A stretch of DNA of 64,000 nt, taken from NCBI GenBank assembly GCA_002633005.1, contig NMRA01000658.1, positions 80,378 to 144,377 of the forward strand. The letters run 5' to 3'. Below are positions 44,802-56,719 of the stretch, piece after piece; position 1 is the first letter of the stretch; each line of letters starts with the position of its first letter. A model generated the notes under the pieces. That model did no database searches and was not told where the DNA came from. It worked only from the letters and a program-made list of their open reading frames with translations. The position numbers were made by a program, and so were the translations under genes. The DNA is from Phoronis australis (taxonomy: Eukaryota > Phoronida > Phoronidae).

Positions 44802-46420
44802 AATTTTTACTGGTGGTAGAGACAAGCAAACTTTTATCAAGTGGACACATAAAATCACTTGGAATTTAATTACATTTCTATTGGAGTCTCCTAAATTACA
44901 ATTAACTGGCTAACAAAACCCTAGAATTTTCATATCATGCTGTTGTCAGTAGAAAAATCTCTACCAATCTTCTTAATCATCCTTTGAGCAGTTTTACACA
45001 TAGAGAGATTGACTTCAGCCAAGACCATCCAAAATAATAACATACACCTAAAATTCCTGAGACAACCTAACAAAACCATGGAAATGAAATTGCCCAACCA
45101 AGCAGGCTGACTCATTGCTACACACATTTGGCAATAGATGTCACTGCACAGCTGATAGCTCTTCAAATATAGAGATAGATTTGCTCATTTTTGCAAGCAG
45201 AAAAGTTTTCCGAGTTCATGGTACTTCCGTCCGATTCAGAAGCTACCCTACCTGTGTCGGTATAATGCACTGTTATCTCCGACTGATTCTAAATAAAAAT
45301 ACGATTTTTTACTGTTGTTCAGAAGATTTGAATAATAGCTTCAGTTTATGACAGTACGTGAGCAGGTGAAAGGTAAGGTGAGAATTCGGGGATTTCGGAC
45401 GCTGTCGCTTGTCTGCTCGTAAACAAACTTACCCCTTGAATATGGTGCTGCATTAATTTGGTGCTGTTAGTGTTGTCTTATGAAAAAATAAAGTTTCACT
45501 AATGCGCACCTCAGCCCAAAATAGGGGGCTCGAAGTTTTCAGTATGTGGACCTTTTACAGAAATAAACGGCGATTAAAAAAAAACCCGTTTACTACGTTC
45601 AGACCTGTGAATCGTGCATTGTCGCCAAATTCCTGTGGACTGAGGCGGGCCTTTTTCCCCACTTCGCCAAGTAGGGAGGGGGGTGGGTGTGAGGTAAGTC
45701 AGGCACATTTGATGCCTCGTTTTCGTGCCACTATAGTTTCACATGTTATTTGTTGTCTGATTCTTTACAAGTTTTCCTCGGTTGCAGTTCCTCCCTCCCT
45801 AACGGAGTATACGATTAGTGCTGTTCTGTTGGTTGCAACTCCCGATGTGAAAAAGTTTGATAAACTGGACAAATACCTGTGGATGCATGATCTGAATTTT
45901 TTTGCCTGCCTGACATCAATGCAAGACACGAAAATGTGCCTGGTTTTCAAAATGAGGTCACATGCTTTCTTATCTCCGGGACAAAGGAGTGTCAGAATTT
46001 AGACTGACACTGTTCTTTGTTATATTGTTCTGTTTCTATTGTTTCAGCATTGCTGCGATGAATGGAAATAAGCTTGGGGTCGATTTTGACTGCTTGATTT
46101 TTAGTAACAGTGAATTTTGCAGATTGCTGGCGTACATGTAAACATAAGGAGTAAAATCACCCAAAAATCTCTCCTTTTCGTACATCTAGAACTTGAGATC
46201 GGTGTTGATGAAAATGCTCTCAATACTTCTGCCACAACTTAAAACAACTTGAAAATCAAATTACAACAACTATATTGATTGGCTAACTACAAGAGGCCCA
46301 CACAGGTACCGTAAATAAAGATAATGTGACCAGACAGTAAAATGCAAACAAAATATTTGTGTGTGCAGCAACAAATATTCTGTTTTAAGGTCATTGACTA
46401 TAAATGCTCTTTTGTTTCAG

Positions 46421-46486
46421 CAAAAACGAGAAAGACAGTGAGCCAAGTGAAACAACAGCAACAAAATCCAGACTGTGGCAAAAACT
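46421..46486 (+). other. Probable 5' untranslated exon segment of the 46.5-kb membrane-protein gene
   Basis: TGCTCTTTTGTTTCAG ends at 46420, a strong splice-acceptor sequence, 66 bases before the ATG. This suggests that an upstream non-coding exon is spliced to this segment. Confidence 0.55.
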
Positions 46487-47275
46487 ATGACAATGCTATC
46501 GTTCACATTCATTGGTTTCCTAGTGTGGGGGATTGCTTGTTTGATTGGTGCACTATGCATGGTGTGTCTGCGGTCAACGCCAAGCAATGGTTTGTGCCTA
46601 GTATATTTTCAGTACCTGTGCGCTCATGTTGCGTTCACGCCAATTGTACTCATAAATGAAACCACAACCAATGTGTTGACCAAGAGAATTCTCTCCATGA
46701 TACAGGATATGATACTAGCCTTTGCTGCTCGCTGTTACATACACGTTGGCTGCGTGATTTGGTTTAAGTACAGGCAACCCATTCACATAATGGTGACTCT
46801 TATGGAATGGACAACGATGCTGTTGCTGTGGATAGCCATTCCTGTGCTGCATTTTATTGCCGAAACTCCACAGGTGTCTCAGTATGTTTATGCGTCATAC
46901 TACACGTTAGCTGCATTGTTCGCCTATGTGGCTATTGCCAGGGAAATGTGGCTTGCCGTCTATGGCCACAACTCGCCAGCCTATGCTGAAGGAATCAATG
47001 CATCGAGCATATTTGCCGGATCATCTCGCCTACTTTTCACAACACTTGGCCTGATTGGTGGAACATGGGGAATGATTGACTGGATTCTAATCATACTAAG
47101 TGCATTTGGAGTGGCTATATGGGAAGCGTCATTTCTAAGCCGGTTATTCGACTCGCTGTTCTACGTACCACCTGTTGTGCTGTATATCATTTGGTGGGAC
47201 TGTCCAGTTAATGTGCAGTTAAGTGACAAGCCAAGCAGAGCAGCAGATGAGCATACCTTTGTCGTTGGACAGTAA
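46487..47275 (+). CDS. Multi-pass membrane protein, paralogue A of an unrecognised family
   Basis: A 262-residue protein with about seven hydrophobic helices (roughly 5-27, 37-57, 68-93, 100-123, 130-150, 181-210, 219-236). I do not recognise the family. It is a paralogue of the protein at 55592-56719. Shared landmarks are RSTPSNGL (29-36) after helix 1, YYTLAALF (138-145) then R152-x-x-W, SIFAG (174-178) with LFTTLG (182-187), and IIWWDCPVN (234-242) after the last helix. A sequon lies at N57. It lacks the GPCR DRY and NPxxY motifs. I chose ATG 46487 because the longer frame would begin at a GTG. The stop lies inside a 50-bp tandem repeat and overlaps a GTAAGT donor-like site, so the real C-terminus may be spliced on from further downstream. 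The partner has a 120-residue acidic tail. Confidence 0.8.
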   Translation: MTMLSFTFIGFLVWGIACLIGALCMVCLRSTPSNGLCLVYFQYLCAHVAFTPIVLINETTTNVLTKRILSMIQDMILAFAARCYIHVGCVIWFKYRQPIHIMVTLMEWTTMLLLWIAIPVLHFIAETPQVSQYVYASYYTLAALFAYVAIAREMWLAVYGHNSPAYAEGINASSIFAGSSRLLFTTLGLIGGTWGMIDWILIILSAFGVAIWEASFLSRLFDSLFYVPPVVLYIIWWDCPVNVQLSDKPSRAADEHTFVVGQ

Positions 47276-47396
47276 GTCCTCCAAGCAAAACAGTGGATGA
47301 GCATACCTTTGTCGTTGGACAGTAAGTCCTCCAAGCAAAACAGCAGATGAGCATACCTTTGTCCTTGGACAGTAAGTCTTCCAAGCAAAACAGTGT
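47231..47396. repeat. 50-bp tandem repeat, three copies, overlapping the end of the membrane-protein gene
   Basis: GATGAGCATACCTTTGTCGT then TGGACAGTAAGTCCTCCAAG recurs at exact 50-bp spacing (GCATACC at 47251, 47301, 47351). The first copy encodes the last residues of the upstream protein and its TAA stop. Every copy contains ACAGTAAGT, a good 5' splice-site match. Confidence 0.93.
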
Positions 47397-49488
47397 TTCA
47401 TGCAAATGAACGGGTGGAATAGGTGGATTTTGAGGCTCAGGCTAACAGGATCATCGATGAAGTAACAAAGAGAATTTTACATTGTGATGCAACACTGGAC
47501 AGAACTGGTGACGTGGCATTGTGATGTTCACTGGAAAGAACTGGTGACGTGGCATTCTTCTGGCCATGAATATTTGGCAGAAACAAACGTATTTATAACT
47601 AAGTGGTTCTACTAGTCATACTGTAGTTACACTGGTCATAACGCCACATTTCCAGAGATGTACACTTTAACGTCTTGTTCAATTCAATGAAATATTGCCA
47701 TTGTATGAAAACAGCGCTGTAAATCAGGTGACATTAACATAATTATGTTGTCATAAATGAGTGCCCAGTTTCTGAGGAAACACCTTGTTTTCTGATTGGG
47801 TTCAGTTTAAACTATATTGGCCCTGTTCAGCTGCTTCAAACGAAAATGGAATAAGGCGTTTTACTTATAAATTTGTAATATCCCTGAGTGTAATAGCAGG
47901 GCCCTCAATCACGGGAGGGGAAATGTGCCTGTGCCTTCTGAGAAGGGAATTTTTTAGGGTTAGGGGAAAAATTACCCCCCCCCCCCCCATCACTAGCAAT
48001 CAATAGCAGCACCTCCCCCCCACCCCTGTTGCAAGCTCTGCCTCAAGTAGATAAAACTAGTCTTTTGTGCTCTTTCAAATTGTAGTCTGTGTGAGCTACC
48101 TTGAGGGAATTTTTCAGTCACTTGAGGGGAATATTTGGGCCTTATGAGAGGAATTTTGTGTGTTTGTTCAATATTTTGAGAGGGGTTTGGGGCTTATGCT
48201 CAACCCCAAACTCGATGGATTGAGTGCCCTGTGTAGTAATGTATTTCTATTAGCCAAAAGAACATCAAAACTATCAAGAAAGGGCTTCTGAGCTTTTTGG
48301 GGTTGGCCAACCCTAAAATTGCAAAACAAGAAATGTTCATGTACGCGTTGCCTGTGACTTGAATTGCTGGCTCATTTGGTAACAATTGAAAATCTGATAA
48401 GTATGGGATGTTATAAGGTACTTCGATTAAGAGTTCAACATTGACAGCTGAACAGTTGCCAAATACCCCTTAAATTACTTGCCTATCTTCAATGGTGACA
48501 CCTGTAAATTGGGTTCCTACAGTATGTTAAGAGCATCGCTCTGGTCCAGCTAGTGCCTTAATTGCCAAATGTAGGGTGAGCAAACGAATATGGCCGGAAT
48601 TCAGCAAGAGCAAAATTTTGCCATTTTTCATGATTTTCACAAGGTCACATCTGTTAGGATACTAAATGACATAAAATGAAAAGTGTGCCAACAGAATATT
48701 TGAACTTTCTCCTTTCTATTAATATCTATTAAAGCAAATTGGGGCAATGATGAATATTTTTAAAAATTAAAGTAATGCAAGCACTTCGTAAATTGCTCAC
48801 CTACTGCTAATTTTTTGTGATTTTAAGTGGGGGTCAGACTTTTTGCTGCTGGATGGCCGTTTCTGAATCGATTCCTATGATTTTGATATCAAAGGATTCG
48901 TGAGAAATTTCTGCAATCAACCCTGAGTGTATACTTTTAATTTTTTTGATAAAAATATTAGAAAAATTAATTTTTACACTTTAGCACCTCCTAAGTTCCC
49001 GACCTGAAATTTTTTTAAAAGTGTATCCTCAATGTCATCATCAACAATCTTATCCTAACCCATTTCAATTAAAATTTAATCACTTGATAAAGCAAGATTT
49101 AGGCAGAAGTAGCATAATGATTGTGGTCTTATTTTTCTGAAGTGATTTTAGAGGTCCATGTTTTCGAAAAGGAAGTCACCTGAAATGGTATGGGATGTTT
49201 TACCCAGTGCCACCTAGTGTTGGCATTGAAGCTCAAGTTTCAATGAGTCTGGTGTAGACCAGCAACCCCTTTGTAAATATCTGGTTCTAGTCAATCTAGT
49301 TTTGAAGACTTCTGACTTGTCATAAAATTTATATATTGTTTAACTGTTACTTACATTTTTGTTACGATGCTAATCCTCTATACCCTGTATTGCTTGTTGC
49401 TACACTGTTAAGTACGTGTTGGGTTAGCCATGGCGCAAAGTTGTGTTCATACAAATATACAAGCTGTATTTGTTATTCAGTATTACGC

Positions 49489-49830
49489 AGCTAGCTAATG
49501 GTAGGCCAGCCTAGCTAATGGCAGGCCAGCCTAGCTAATGGCAGGCCAGCCTAGCTAATGGCAGGCCAGCGTAGCTAATGGCAGGCCAGCCTAGCTAATG
49601 GTAGGCCAGCCTAGCTAATGATAGGCCAGCCTAGCTAATGGCAGGCCAATCTAGCTAATGGCAGGCCAGCCTAGCTAATGGCAGGCCAGCCTAGCTAATG
49701 GCAGGCCAGCCTAGCTAATGGCAGGCCAGCCTAGCTAATGGCAGGCCAGCCTAGCTAATGGCAGGCCAGCCTAGCTAATGGCAGGCCAGCCTAGCTAATG
49801 GCAGGCCAGCCTAGCTAATGATATGCCAGC
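49489..49830. repeat. 20-bp minisatellite, about 17 copies
   Basis: The unit CTAGCTAATGGCAGGCCAGC repeats without indels; a few copies carry GTAGG, ATAGG or CCAAT variants. Exact 20-bp period over about 340 bp. Confidence 0.96.
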
Positions 49831-50549
49831 CGTTGCCATTGCTACATGTTGTTGTTGCTGCCACTTGTTGCAAGAAATGTGAGTCAATTATTTTATTGTA
49901 AAAGTTCAGAAATTTAGGACACAATATGGCAGCCAGTTGAATTTTTCTCATTTTTCGAAAAAAAATAATGCTTTTCCTCAAAAGCTCTGTACCACAGATA
50001 CCAATACCTCTAGACAATAATTAAAAAAATAAGCATTCACGACTATGTTTGAAGCCCTTGAAGAGTGAAAATGGTCAGTTTTGTAATTTGTTAATTATTG
50101 CTATTTGGAACTGGTGTTCAGCTGTTTGCTAGGATCTTATGGATTTTGAAGCCTGACTGTTTGTAATGTTAATTTCTAAGTTCGACCATATTTACACTTT
50201 TTTATCAGTTGTAACTTGTGTTCAGTACTGTTGTAAAATGTGTTATTGCTTTTTAATGAGAGGTTTGACAATCCTGTATTTTGCTGCTCAATAGACAACT
50301 GACACTATGACCTTTCACGTTACAGAGTTCCATGCTTAGCGTAACGTCAACTCATCAAAGGTGACTTGGTAAAATTTCCAGGTAGCCAGGTAGCAAAACA
50401 AGGAAAACTGGTACTTTGGGATTTGTGAAGGTCCTGGCCCCTACAACAATGCATCGCCTGGATGGTGTTTTTTAGGTGAAAGGAAAATTGTGTCTTGTGT
50501 ACTCACGACACCAATATCCCATGCAGGCTGACCAATTTGGCCAAATGAT

Positions 50550-50762
50550 TCCTACGTTTGTATGTTTACTTCCTACATGTGTATGGTGACTTCCTACGTT
50601 TGTATGTTTACTTCCTACATGTGTATGGCGACTTCCTACGTTTGTATGTTTACTTCCTACATGTGTATGGCGACTTCTTACATTTGTATGTTTACTTCCT
50701 ACATGTGTATGGTGACTTCCTACGTTTGTATGTTTACTTCCTACATGTGTATGGCGACTTCG
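50550..50762. repeat. 42-bp minisatellite, five copies
   Basis: Alternating half-units TTCCTACGTTTGTATGTTTA and CTTCCTACATGTGTATGG(T/C)GA; the two halves are themselves related 21-mers. The period is a multiple of three, so long frames with MFTSYMCM-like or HTHVGSKHTNVGS-like repeats are artefacts. Confidence 0.95.
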
Positions 50763-52125
50763 TGGCAATCTGGGATTTTCACTAGACCCTACAATACTTA
50801 ACAATGGATATATGCCTTATGCCTTTGTGTACTGCATGTCACCTTTGTTAACATGAAGAGGATAGTAAAAACCTGAATTAAGTCATCAAAAATGTTTTAT
50901 TTAGATGAATTTCCTCCAAATCTAAACTTTGCTAAATGAGAAATGGTTTCTTGGTTTTGGTAGAACTAATTGTTTAGCAGTACTTTGGACCATGCTTGGC
51001 TCATAAAATGGCACACCATGACAAGCTGATTTATCGAATCTAATCTAAAATAATAATGCTTTTCGAGTCCAGGAATCGCTATGATTTGGGTACAGTAAGG
51101 TACAAGGTAGGACCAGGGTCTGGTCTCCAATCTCCGTACTCAGACTCATACTCATACTCGAGATTTCATACTCAAAATCGTGCGCACTGGAGTCGTACTC
51201 AAAAAAGCGTATCTAATGTCGTATTTCGAGTAGACTCCAAACGTACTCAAATCTGACACTCATACTCGAGTTGCTATGGAACCCTTTATGATGTGAAATG
51301 CAAAATCACTCAAAGCTGCGCTGATTCATCGCTCGCTATTGGAATAGACCACCCAAAGAACTATGCCTACATTATCGTCTGCTATCGCTAAAACTACAAG
51401 TGTATGTCTATAACGTGGAATTCTGAGTGTTCTGTAACTGTTATTCATTTTTTTTGGTTTGAATAAATATTCTTATGCTATTTCTTTGATACATTTGGCA
51501 ATTATTAAGCTTTACTTCTTGAGTTCCTCACCCAGTCCCGAAAATGTCTTGAGAAATATGTAACAGCTTATCATATCACATCTCTGTTGCTAATTTAGTC
51601 TTGACATAAAACCCATTGCTGTGTAGGCCTACGCTGATGACAAACTTTGATACTGTATCTTTGTATTTTACCGGGATGTATCAAGTGAGTTGACATTTGG
51701 CACGTGAGTTAAAAAACAATACTTGTGCAAGCATTCAGAGTTCACCAGTGGCAGTGAACGGGACGAGACATCTACTTAGAAAATCGGCAAACAAAATCTG
51801 GAATTCCATTTGGGGATTGAGGAATTATAGATGACTAAGTTATGATGAGAAATGTACCTGACAGGGAAGCGAACTGTTTTTAACTTCCCTCCCCTCCTCG
51901 TCTTTTGGAAACCCTACAAAACGTAGGCACACATACCGAAATAAGGGCAGCACAAACTTCTCACACGACTTTTCCCACAACTGCTTTCGACGCTTGTTAT
52001 GACTCGCCGACAAGGGATTACAATGCGCCTGTTGCCAGGAATTGTAGAGGTAGAATGGCAGCCATAACATACAGTGATACGGCGGGTTAATAAGGTGAAG
52101 AATAAGAAGATTTAAGATGAAAACT

Positions 52126-52819
52126 NNNNNNNNNNNNNNNNNNNNNNNNNNNNNNNNNNNNNNNNNNNNNNNNNNNNNNNNNNNNNNNNNNNNNNNNNNN
52201 NNNNNNNNNNNNNNNNNNNNNNNNNNNNNNNNNNNNNNNNNNNNNNNNNNNNNNNNNNNNNNNNNNNNNNNNNNNNNNNNNNNNNNNNNNNNNNNNNNNN
52301 NNNNNNNNNNNNNNNNNNNNNNNNNNNNNNNNNNNNNNNNNNNNNNNNNNNNNNNNNNNNNNNNNNNNNNNNNNNNNNNNNNNNNNNNNNNNNNNNNNNN
52401 NNNNNNNNNNNNNNNNNNNNNNNNNNNNNNNNNNNNNNNNNNNNNNNNNNNNNNNNNNNNNNNNNNNNNNNNNNNNNNNNNNNNNNNNNNNNNNNNNNNN
52501 NNNNNNNNNNNNNNNNNNNNNNNNNNNNNNNNNNNNNNNNNNNNNNNNNNNNNNNNNNNNNNNNNNNNNNNNNNNNNNNNNNNNNNNNNNNNNNNNNNNN
52601 NNNNNNNNNNNNNNNNNNNNNNNNNNNNNNNNNNNNNNNNNNNNNNNNNNNNNNNNNNNNNNNNNNNNNNNNNNNNNNNNNNNNNNNNNNNNNNNNNNNN
52701 NNNNNNNNNNNNNNNNNNNNNNNNNNNNNNNNNNNNNNNNNNNNNNNNNNNNNNNNNNNNNNNNNNNNNNNNNNNNNNNNNNNNNNNNNNNNNNNNNNNN
52801 NNNNNNNNNNNNNNNNNNN
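52126..52819. other. Assembly gap
   Basis: A run of N of about 694 bases, followed directly by a poly-C stretch. Low-complexity or transposon sequence probably broke the assembly; a partial MITE lies just downstream. Frames crossing this gap are meaningless. Confidence 0.99.
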
Positions 52820-52919
52820 CCCCCCCCCCCCACCCCCCAACACTAAAACTAAACAAATTTAAATCTTTTTTCATCCGTATAATATTAATTACTGGGGTTA
52901 ATTAATAAACTCAACATTT

Positions 52920-52996
52920 CCCTACGCTCTTGCTGTTTTATTTTTTTGCGGCAGCCAAGAGGGGGCCCTGGGCCCCCCCTAAATCCGCCTATGCAA
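52920..52996 (-). mobile_element. Partial hAT-like MITE end next to the gap
   Basis: CTCTTGCTGTTTTATTTTTT, GCGGCAGCCAAG and CCCCCTAAATCCGCCTATG match the inverted left end of the MITE at 5511-5852. The rest of the copy probably lies in the gap. Confidence 0.65.
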
Positions 52997-54180
52997 CTGC
53001 AGTGGTGGAACACAGGATACGGGCATCACTCAAGTACATGAAGAATCAGACGGTGAATTTGATTTCCCACTTAGCGAACTTTCCTCGGTTTTGAGGCTGC
53101 ATGAACTCGACCCACCTGCACAAAATACGCTGCAGACATATGTGAGCCACAACCAACTGAACCATGGGGTGGTCAATTTTTACGAAATAGAAACTGACAA
53201 AGGTCAAAGCAAACCTGGGTCACTCGTATTTTGCTATTGCCATGATCGAATAAGCCCACATTCCAAACACAATGCTTAAGCCTACATGTACGTGTTGTAA
53301 CACTCAATCTGGGCTGGGGAATGCCATCACTCACCCTAAAATGGGAGCAGTTGATTCGTTATTTATAAAATTTGCAAATACACTTGCAAGGTGGCGAGTC
53401 ATCGTAACGCCGTTTTTGTTTTTGGTTGAAACACGATTCCTTGAAATGTACCGAACAAAGTATGTCTGAAAAAGGTGGCTCTCTGTGGACTTTCCTCACA
53501 ACTCCTCAGTATCGCACTGGTAAAAACAACAAGGGCGAAGACAGTCTTCCACCCGTTATGTAATTTTTGTCTCGTTTCTAAGCAATAGACCTGTATACTA
53601 AAGGCTATTAAATCTCTTAAGATGTATTTATAAAATTCTTTTTGAGACACAAGATCATGGTGGGAACTCTTTAAATCAAGCAAACCTGCCTTCTGATTAG
53701 CAATTTGTTTTCAAAATATTTGTTGGATTGTGGCACCTGATAATTTTAAGTCCACGAAATTGTGTTTGGCATCTGGGTAGTTAACATTTTTTTCTCTAAT
53801 TGGACATTAATCATTGGAATTTAAATATTTTAGCTATACACTGGTAATAAATCAATAGCCTGACTAAATATTTGCAAATCTTACTGAAGTGCAAATTAAA
53901 GAGGCATTAAAAGAAAAGCAAATAATTTGTGGAACTAAGAATAAGTCTCCTTTGAAAACAAAACTGCAGCTGAACTGTGCCGGTGTAATGGCATGTTTGT
54001 TCTACTGTCAGTAATAGTCAGGGTTAATGTCCACATTCATCTTAAATCCACCCAAGAAATTTACAAATTTTGTTCTAAGCTGAAAATGGGCTAGCTTCCA
54101 GCCAACCACCAATTTATAAGATGGACTTCTTCAAAGGCTTGGTGTCTTTATACATAACTGCTCATCTCACACGAATTTCA

Positions 54181-54460
54181 GCTCCCAAAATGTGCCAAGT
54201 CCGCTTACCTTTGAGCAAGTAATAGTCAGATTTTCAGCTCCCAAAATGTGCCAAGTCTGCTTACCTTTGAGCAAGTAATAGTCAGATTTTCAGCTCCCAA
54301 AATGTGCCAAGTCTGCTTACCTTTGAGCAAGTAATAGTCAGAGTTTCAGCTCCCAAAATGTGCCAAGTCTGCTTACCTTTGAGCAAGTAATAGTCAGATT
54401 TTCAGATCCCAAAATGTGCCAAGTCTGCTTACCTTTGAGCAAGTAATAGTCAGAGTTTCA
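54181..54460. repeat. 56-bp tandem repeat, five copies
   Basis: GCTCCCAAAATGTGCCAAGT then CTGCTTACCTTTGAGCAAGT recurs at 54181, 54237, 54293, 54349 and 54405 with only a few substitutions. It lies 1.1 kb upstream of the second paralogue. Confidence 0.95.
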
Positions 54461-55591
54461 GCGACACCTTGCCTTATTCACTTGCCTGCTATGTTTTACT
54501 TGCTTTACTTGCCTGCTATGTTTTACTCCTGCACAAAATCCTTCAACACTTTTACATTTACCCAAACTGACCATTCAGGTAAAATGCCCAGCCCAGACTT
54601 CTCAAGAATTTTGTTTTTAAACATTTGTGCTCATCTAAATGATATCACATGATTTTTTAGTTTCTCAAAATTTAAACTGACTAGTTTTAAAGTGTTACTT
54701 GTGTATTATTCTTCATTGTTTGCGAGTCCAGTGAATGTAAATATTTAGGATGACACTGAGAAGTGAAAAACATACAAACAGTCCATATATTAATCATTTA
54801 GACTTTTAAAGCTATTTTATTTGCAATGTGGTAACACCACTGACATCACATTTATTCTTGTCAGGCCAAATGTTGATCCACAAATTTTAATTTAGTTGTT
54901 AACTGTTATATACACAGTAACTCCCTTTTTTCTACCTTTCAGACCGGTCCACTAATAATTTCTTAGAGCAAGGCTACATTCTTCAAAAATGTCAAATGCT
55001 CACAATCTTTAAAATAAATTGGCAAAATTGTGCTGACCAGATTTAAAATGTTTGCCACTTCTTGACCTGTTACTAGTTAGATGCAGTGTTCTGTTTCTCA
55101 GCAAATTAAATAAAGAGAGTACACAATGTTATCAGTACCGAAAAAAGATGTTTATCATTCTACCAAAGAAAAATTGCTCCCATGAATGTGGAAGGTATAA
55201 AAGCATATAATTTTACATTAGAATTAAACATGACATCTAACGCTGCACAAATTAAAATAGAAATGTCCAGACACTGATTATAAATTAAACACTGTTTAAA
55301 CACAACATTTAATCTTGAGCGTGGGATGAAAGCAAGCAGTGCCAGACAATTGATGTATGAGCCGTGAGCCTTAGGACATGTGTTTGAACAAGAGCTCCTA
55401 AAAGGAGGTTGTTATTCTTGGATAAACACTCACACCCATTTACCCAAACTCTGTAAGACACCTTAAAAACAAATAACACACCCAACATGTGCAGTTGCAG
55501 TTGAGCCACCAAGGGACAGGGACTTCATTTCTAAAAGTCTGTCACACATAGAGTCAGCTATCATAAAGCAACGGCTGACCCCTAACTGGAC

Positions 55592-56719
55592 ATGGCTAAT
55601 GACACAATACCTGTACCAGACTGGAATGAAACGTGGTCTCTAACACGAGGTGGATACTTTGCTTGGCTGTCAGCAAGTGTATTGGCAAGCTTGTGTTTGG
55701 TCGTCTTCAGGTCACGCCCCAGTAATGGACTTGGCAATATTCTCATTCAATTTTTTGTGGCTGAAATGGTTTCCATCGCATTGTGGATGACCTCAGATGG
55801 TCTGAATTTAACAAGTCGTGAGCCACTACTACACTCGGTGATGCTGTGGTGGCAAGCAATGATTGTCGTGTTTGAAGTGGGAGTTTTCGTGCGCCTGGCA
55901 GCAGCACTTGGATTCAAGCGAAAACCTGCTACAAAAGGATTGACTATACTCTCCTGGGTGATGACTGTGTTAATGATACTAGCTACAACTTCTCTGTACT
56001 TTTTCCAGATTGTCAAAGTGGCATATTATGCCATCATTGCCTATTATTCTCTGGGAATATTATTTTTGTGGCTTGTCGTTGTGAGGGACTGGTTTCAGGC
56101 TACATGTGGCTCACCAAAAAGTAAGAAACCTACAATCAAAGCAAAGAGCGTATTTGCTGGTCTTGGTAGCAAGGCCTTTACGACAATTGGCCATTTGGGA
56201 ATTCTTGCAGCCATAGCAAGTTTCATCATCGTGACACTTGGCACACTGGAATTTAAAATATGGCGCTACACATTTCTTGCATGCCTGATTGGTTCAGTGC
56301 TGTTTGTCCCATTGTTTGTCACTTTCATAATCTGGGCCGATTGTCCTGCAAACATTAAGATGTTGGGCATTGCTGATGACTTGGCTGACGATGTTTTGAA
56401 GTTAGCACATCATTTTGAAATGAATAAGGAGTTGGGCTTGAAAGCAGGCAACGCAGAGAATTCTTCTGTGGCTCTAGGCGAAGCAGCTGCTGGTCCTTTG
56501 GAATCTGGAGCTCATGAGTCCGAAGCAGATTCTGATGCACTCCCGGCAGCACCAGAGATAATAGTGGATTCCCAAGATGAAGCTATCAACAACTCCATGC
56601 CTGAACTTGACCAAAAGGACCAGGCACATCTTATCAGTGGAGAGGATGAAAGTGCTTCAAAACATGTATCAGAAGATAACTTGGCATACCAAAGCGAATT
56701 GTTGAAGTTTGCTGCTTAA
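55592..56719 (+). CDS. Multi-pass membrane protein, paralogue B of the same unrecognised family
   Basis: 375 residues in one exon. Two sequons (N3, N12) precede about seven hydrophobic helices (roughly 21-39, 48-66, 81-107, 117-139, 141-165, 197-217, 226-248). The family is not recognised. It shares with the 46487-47275 protein RSRPSNGL (40-47), YYSLGILFLW (151-160) with R165-x-W, SVFAG (186-190) followed by AFTTIG (195-200), and IIWADCPAN (246-254). After the last helix comes a hydrophilic, strongly acidic, Ser-rich tail (255-375), rich in Asp/Glu, likely cytosolic and disordered. An in-frame TAA nine bases before the ATG supports the start. A possible AATAAA lies about 385 bases past the stop (57103-57108). 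Helix count and lack of DRY/NPxxY argue against class A GPCRs; a divergent receptor, transporter subunit or scaffold is possible. Confidence 0.88.
   Translation: MANDTIPVPDWNETWSLTRGGYFAWLSASVLASLCLVVFRSRPSNGLGNILIQFFVAEMVSIALWMTSDGLNLTSREPLLHSVMLWWQAMIVVFEVGVFVRLAAALGFKRKPATKGLTILSWVMTVLMILATTSLYFFQIVKVAYYAIIAYYSLGILFLWLVVVRDWFQATCGSPKSKKPTIKAKSVFAGLGSKAFTTIGHLGILAAIASFIIVTLGTLEFKIWRYTFLACLIGSVLFVPLFVTFIIWADCPANIKMLGIADDLADDVLKLAHHFEMNKELGLKAGNAENSSVALGEAAAGPLESGAHESEADSDALPAAPEIIVDSQDEAINNSMPELDQKDQAHLISGEDESASKHVSEDNLAYQSELLKFAA

Larger units (their letters stand above)
41977..46420. other. Region upstream of BORA, no supported coding gene
   Basis: Holds a likely 5' untranslated part of BORA just above 41976, a 54-bp tandem repeat (42253-42414), a long inverted repeat (42570-44801) and a GC-rich repeat fragment (about 45500-45700). 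Open frames here coincide with these repeats and have no recognisable domains. Confidence 0.55.
47397..55591. other. Non-coding interval between the two paralogues
   Basis: No gene supported. Contains a 20-bp minisatellite (49489-49830), a 42-bp minisatellite (50550-50762), an ACTCATACTCGAG-rich stretch (about 51135-51275), the assembly gap (about 52126-52819), a partial MITE (about 52920-52996) and a 56-bp tandem repeat (54181-54460). The remainder is AT-rich. Confidence 0.6.

Noticed and set aside
45502-46002. A 166-residue coding frame
   Set aside because: The first half resembles the GC-rich repeat also seen inverted or direct near 22.7-22.96 kb; no domain, no splice context and no codon character.
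50472-50804. Histidine/Tyr-rich repeat proteins on both strands
   Set aside because: Artefacts of the 42-bp minisatellite.
51840-52905. Long frames crossing 52.1-52.8 kb
   Set aside because: They run through the N gap and contain no real sequence there.
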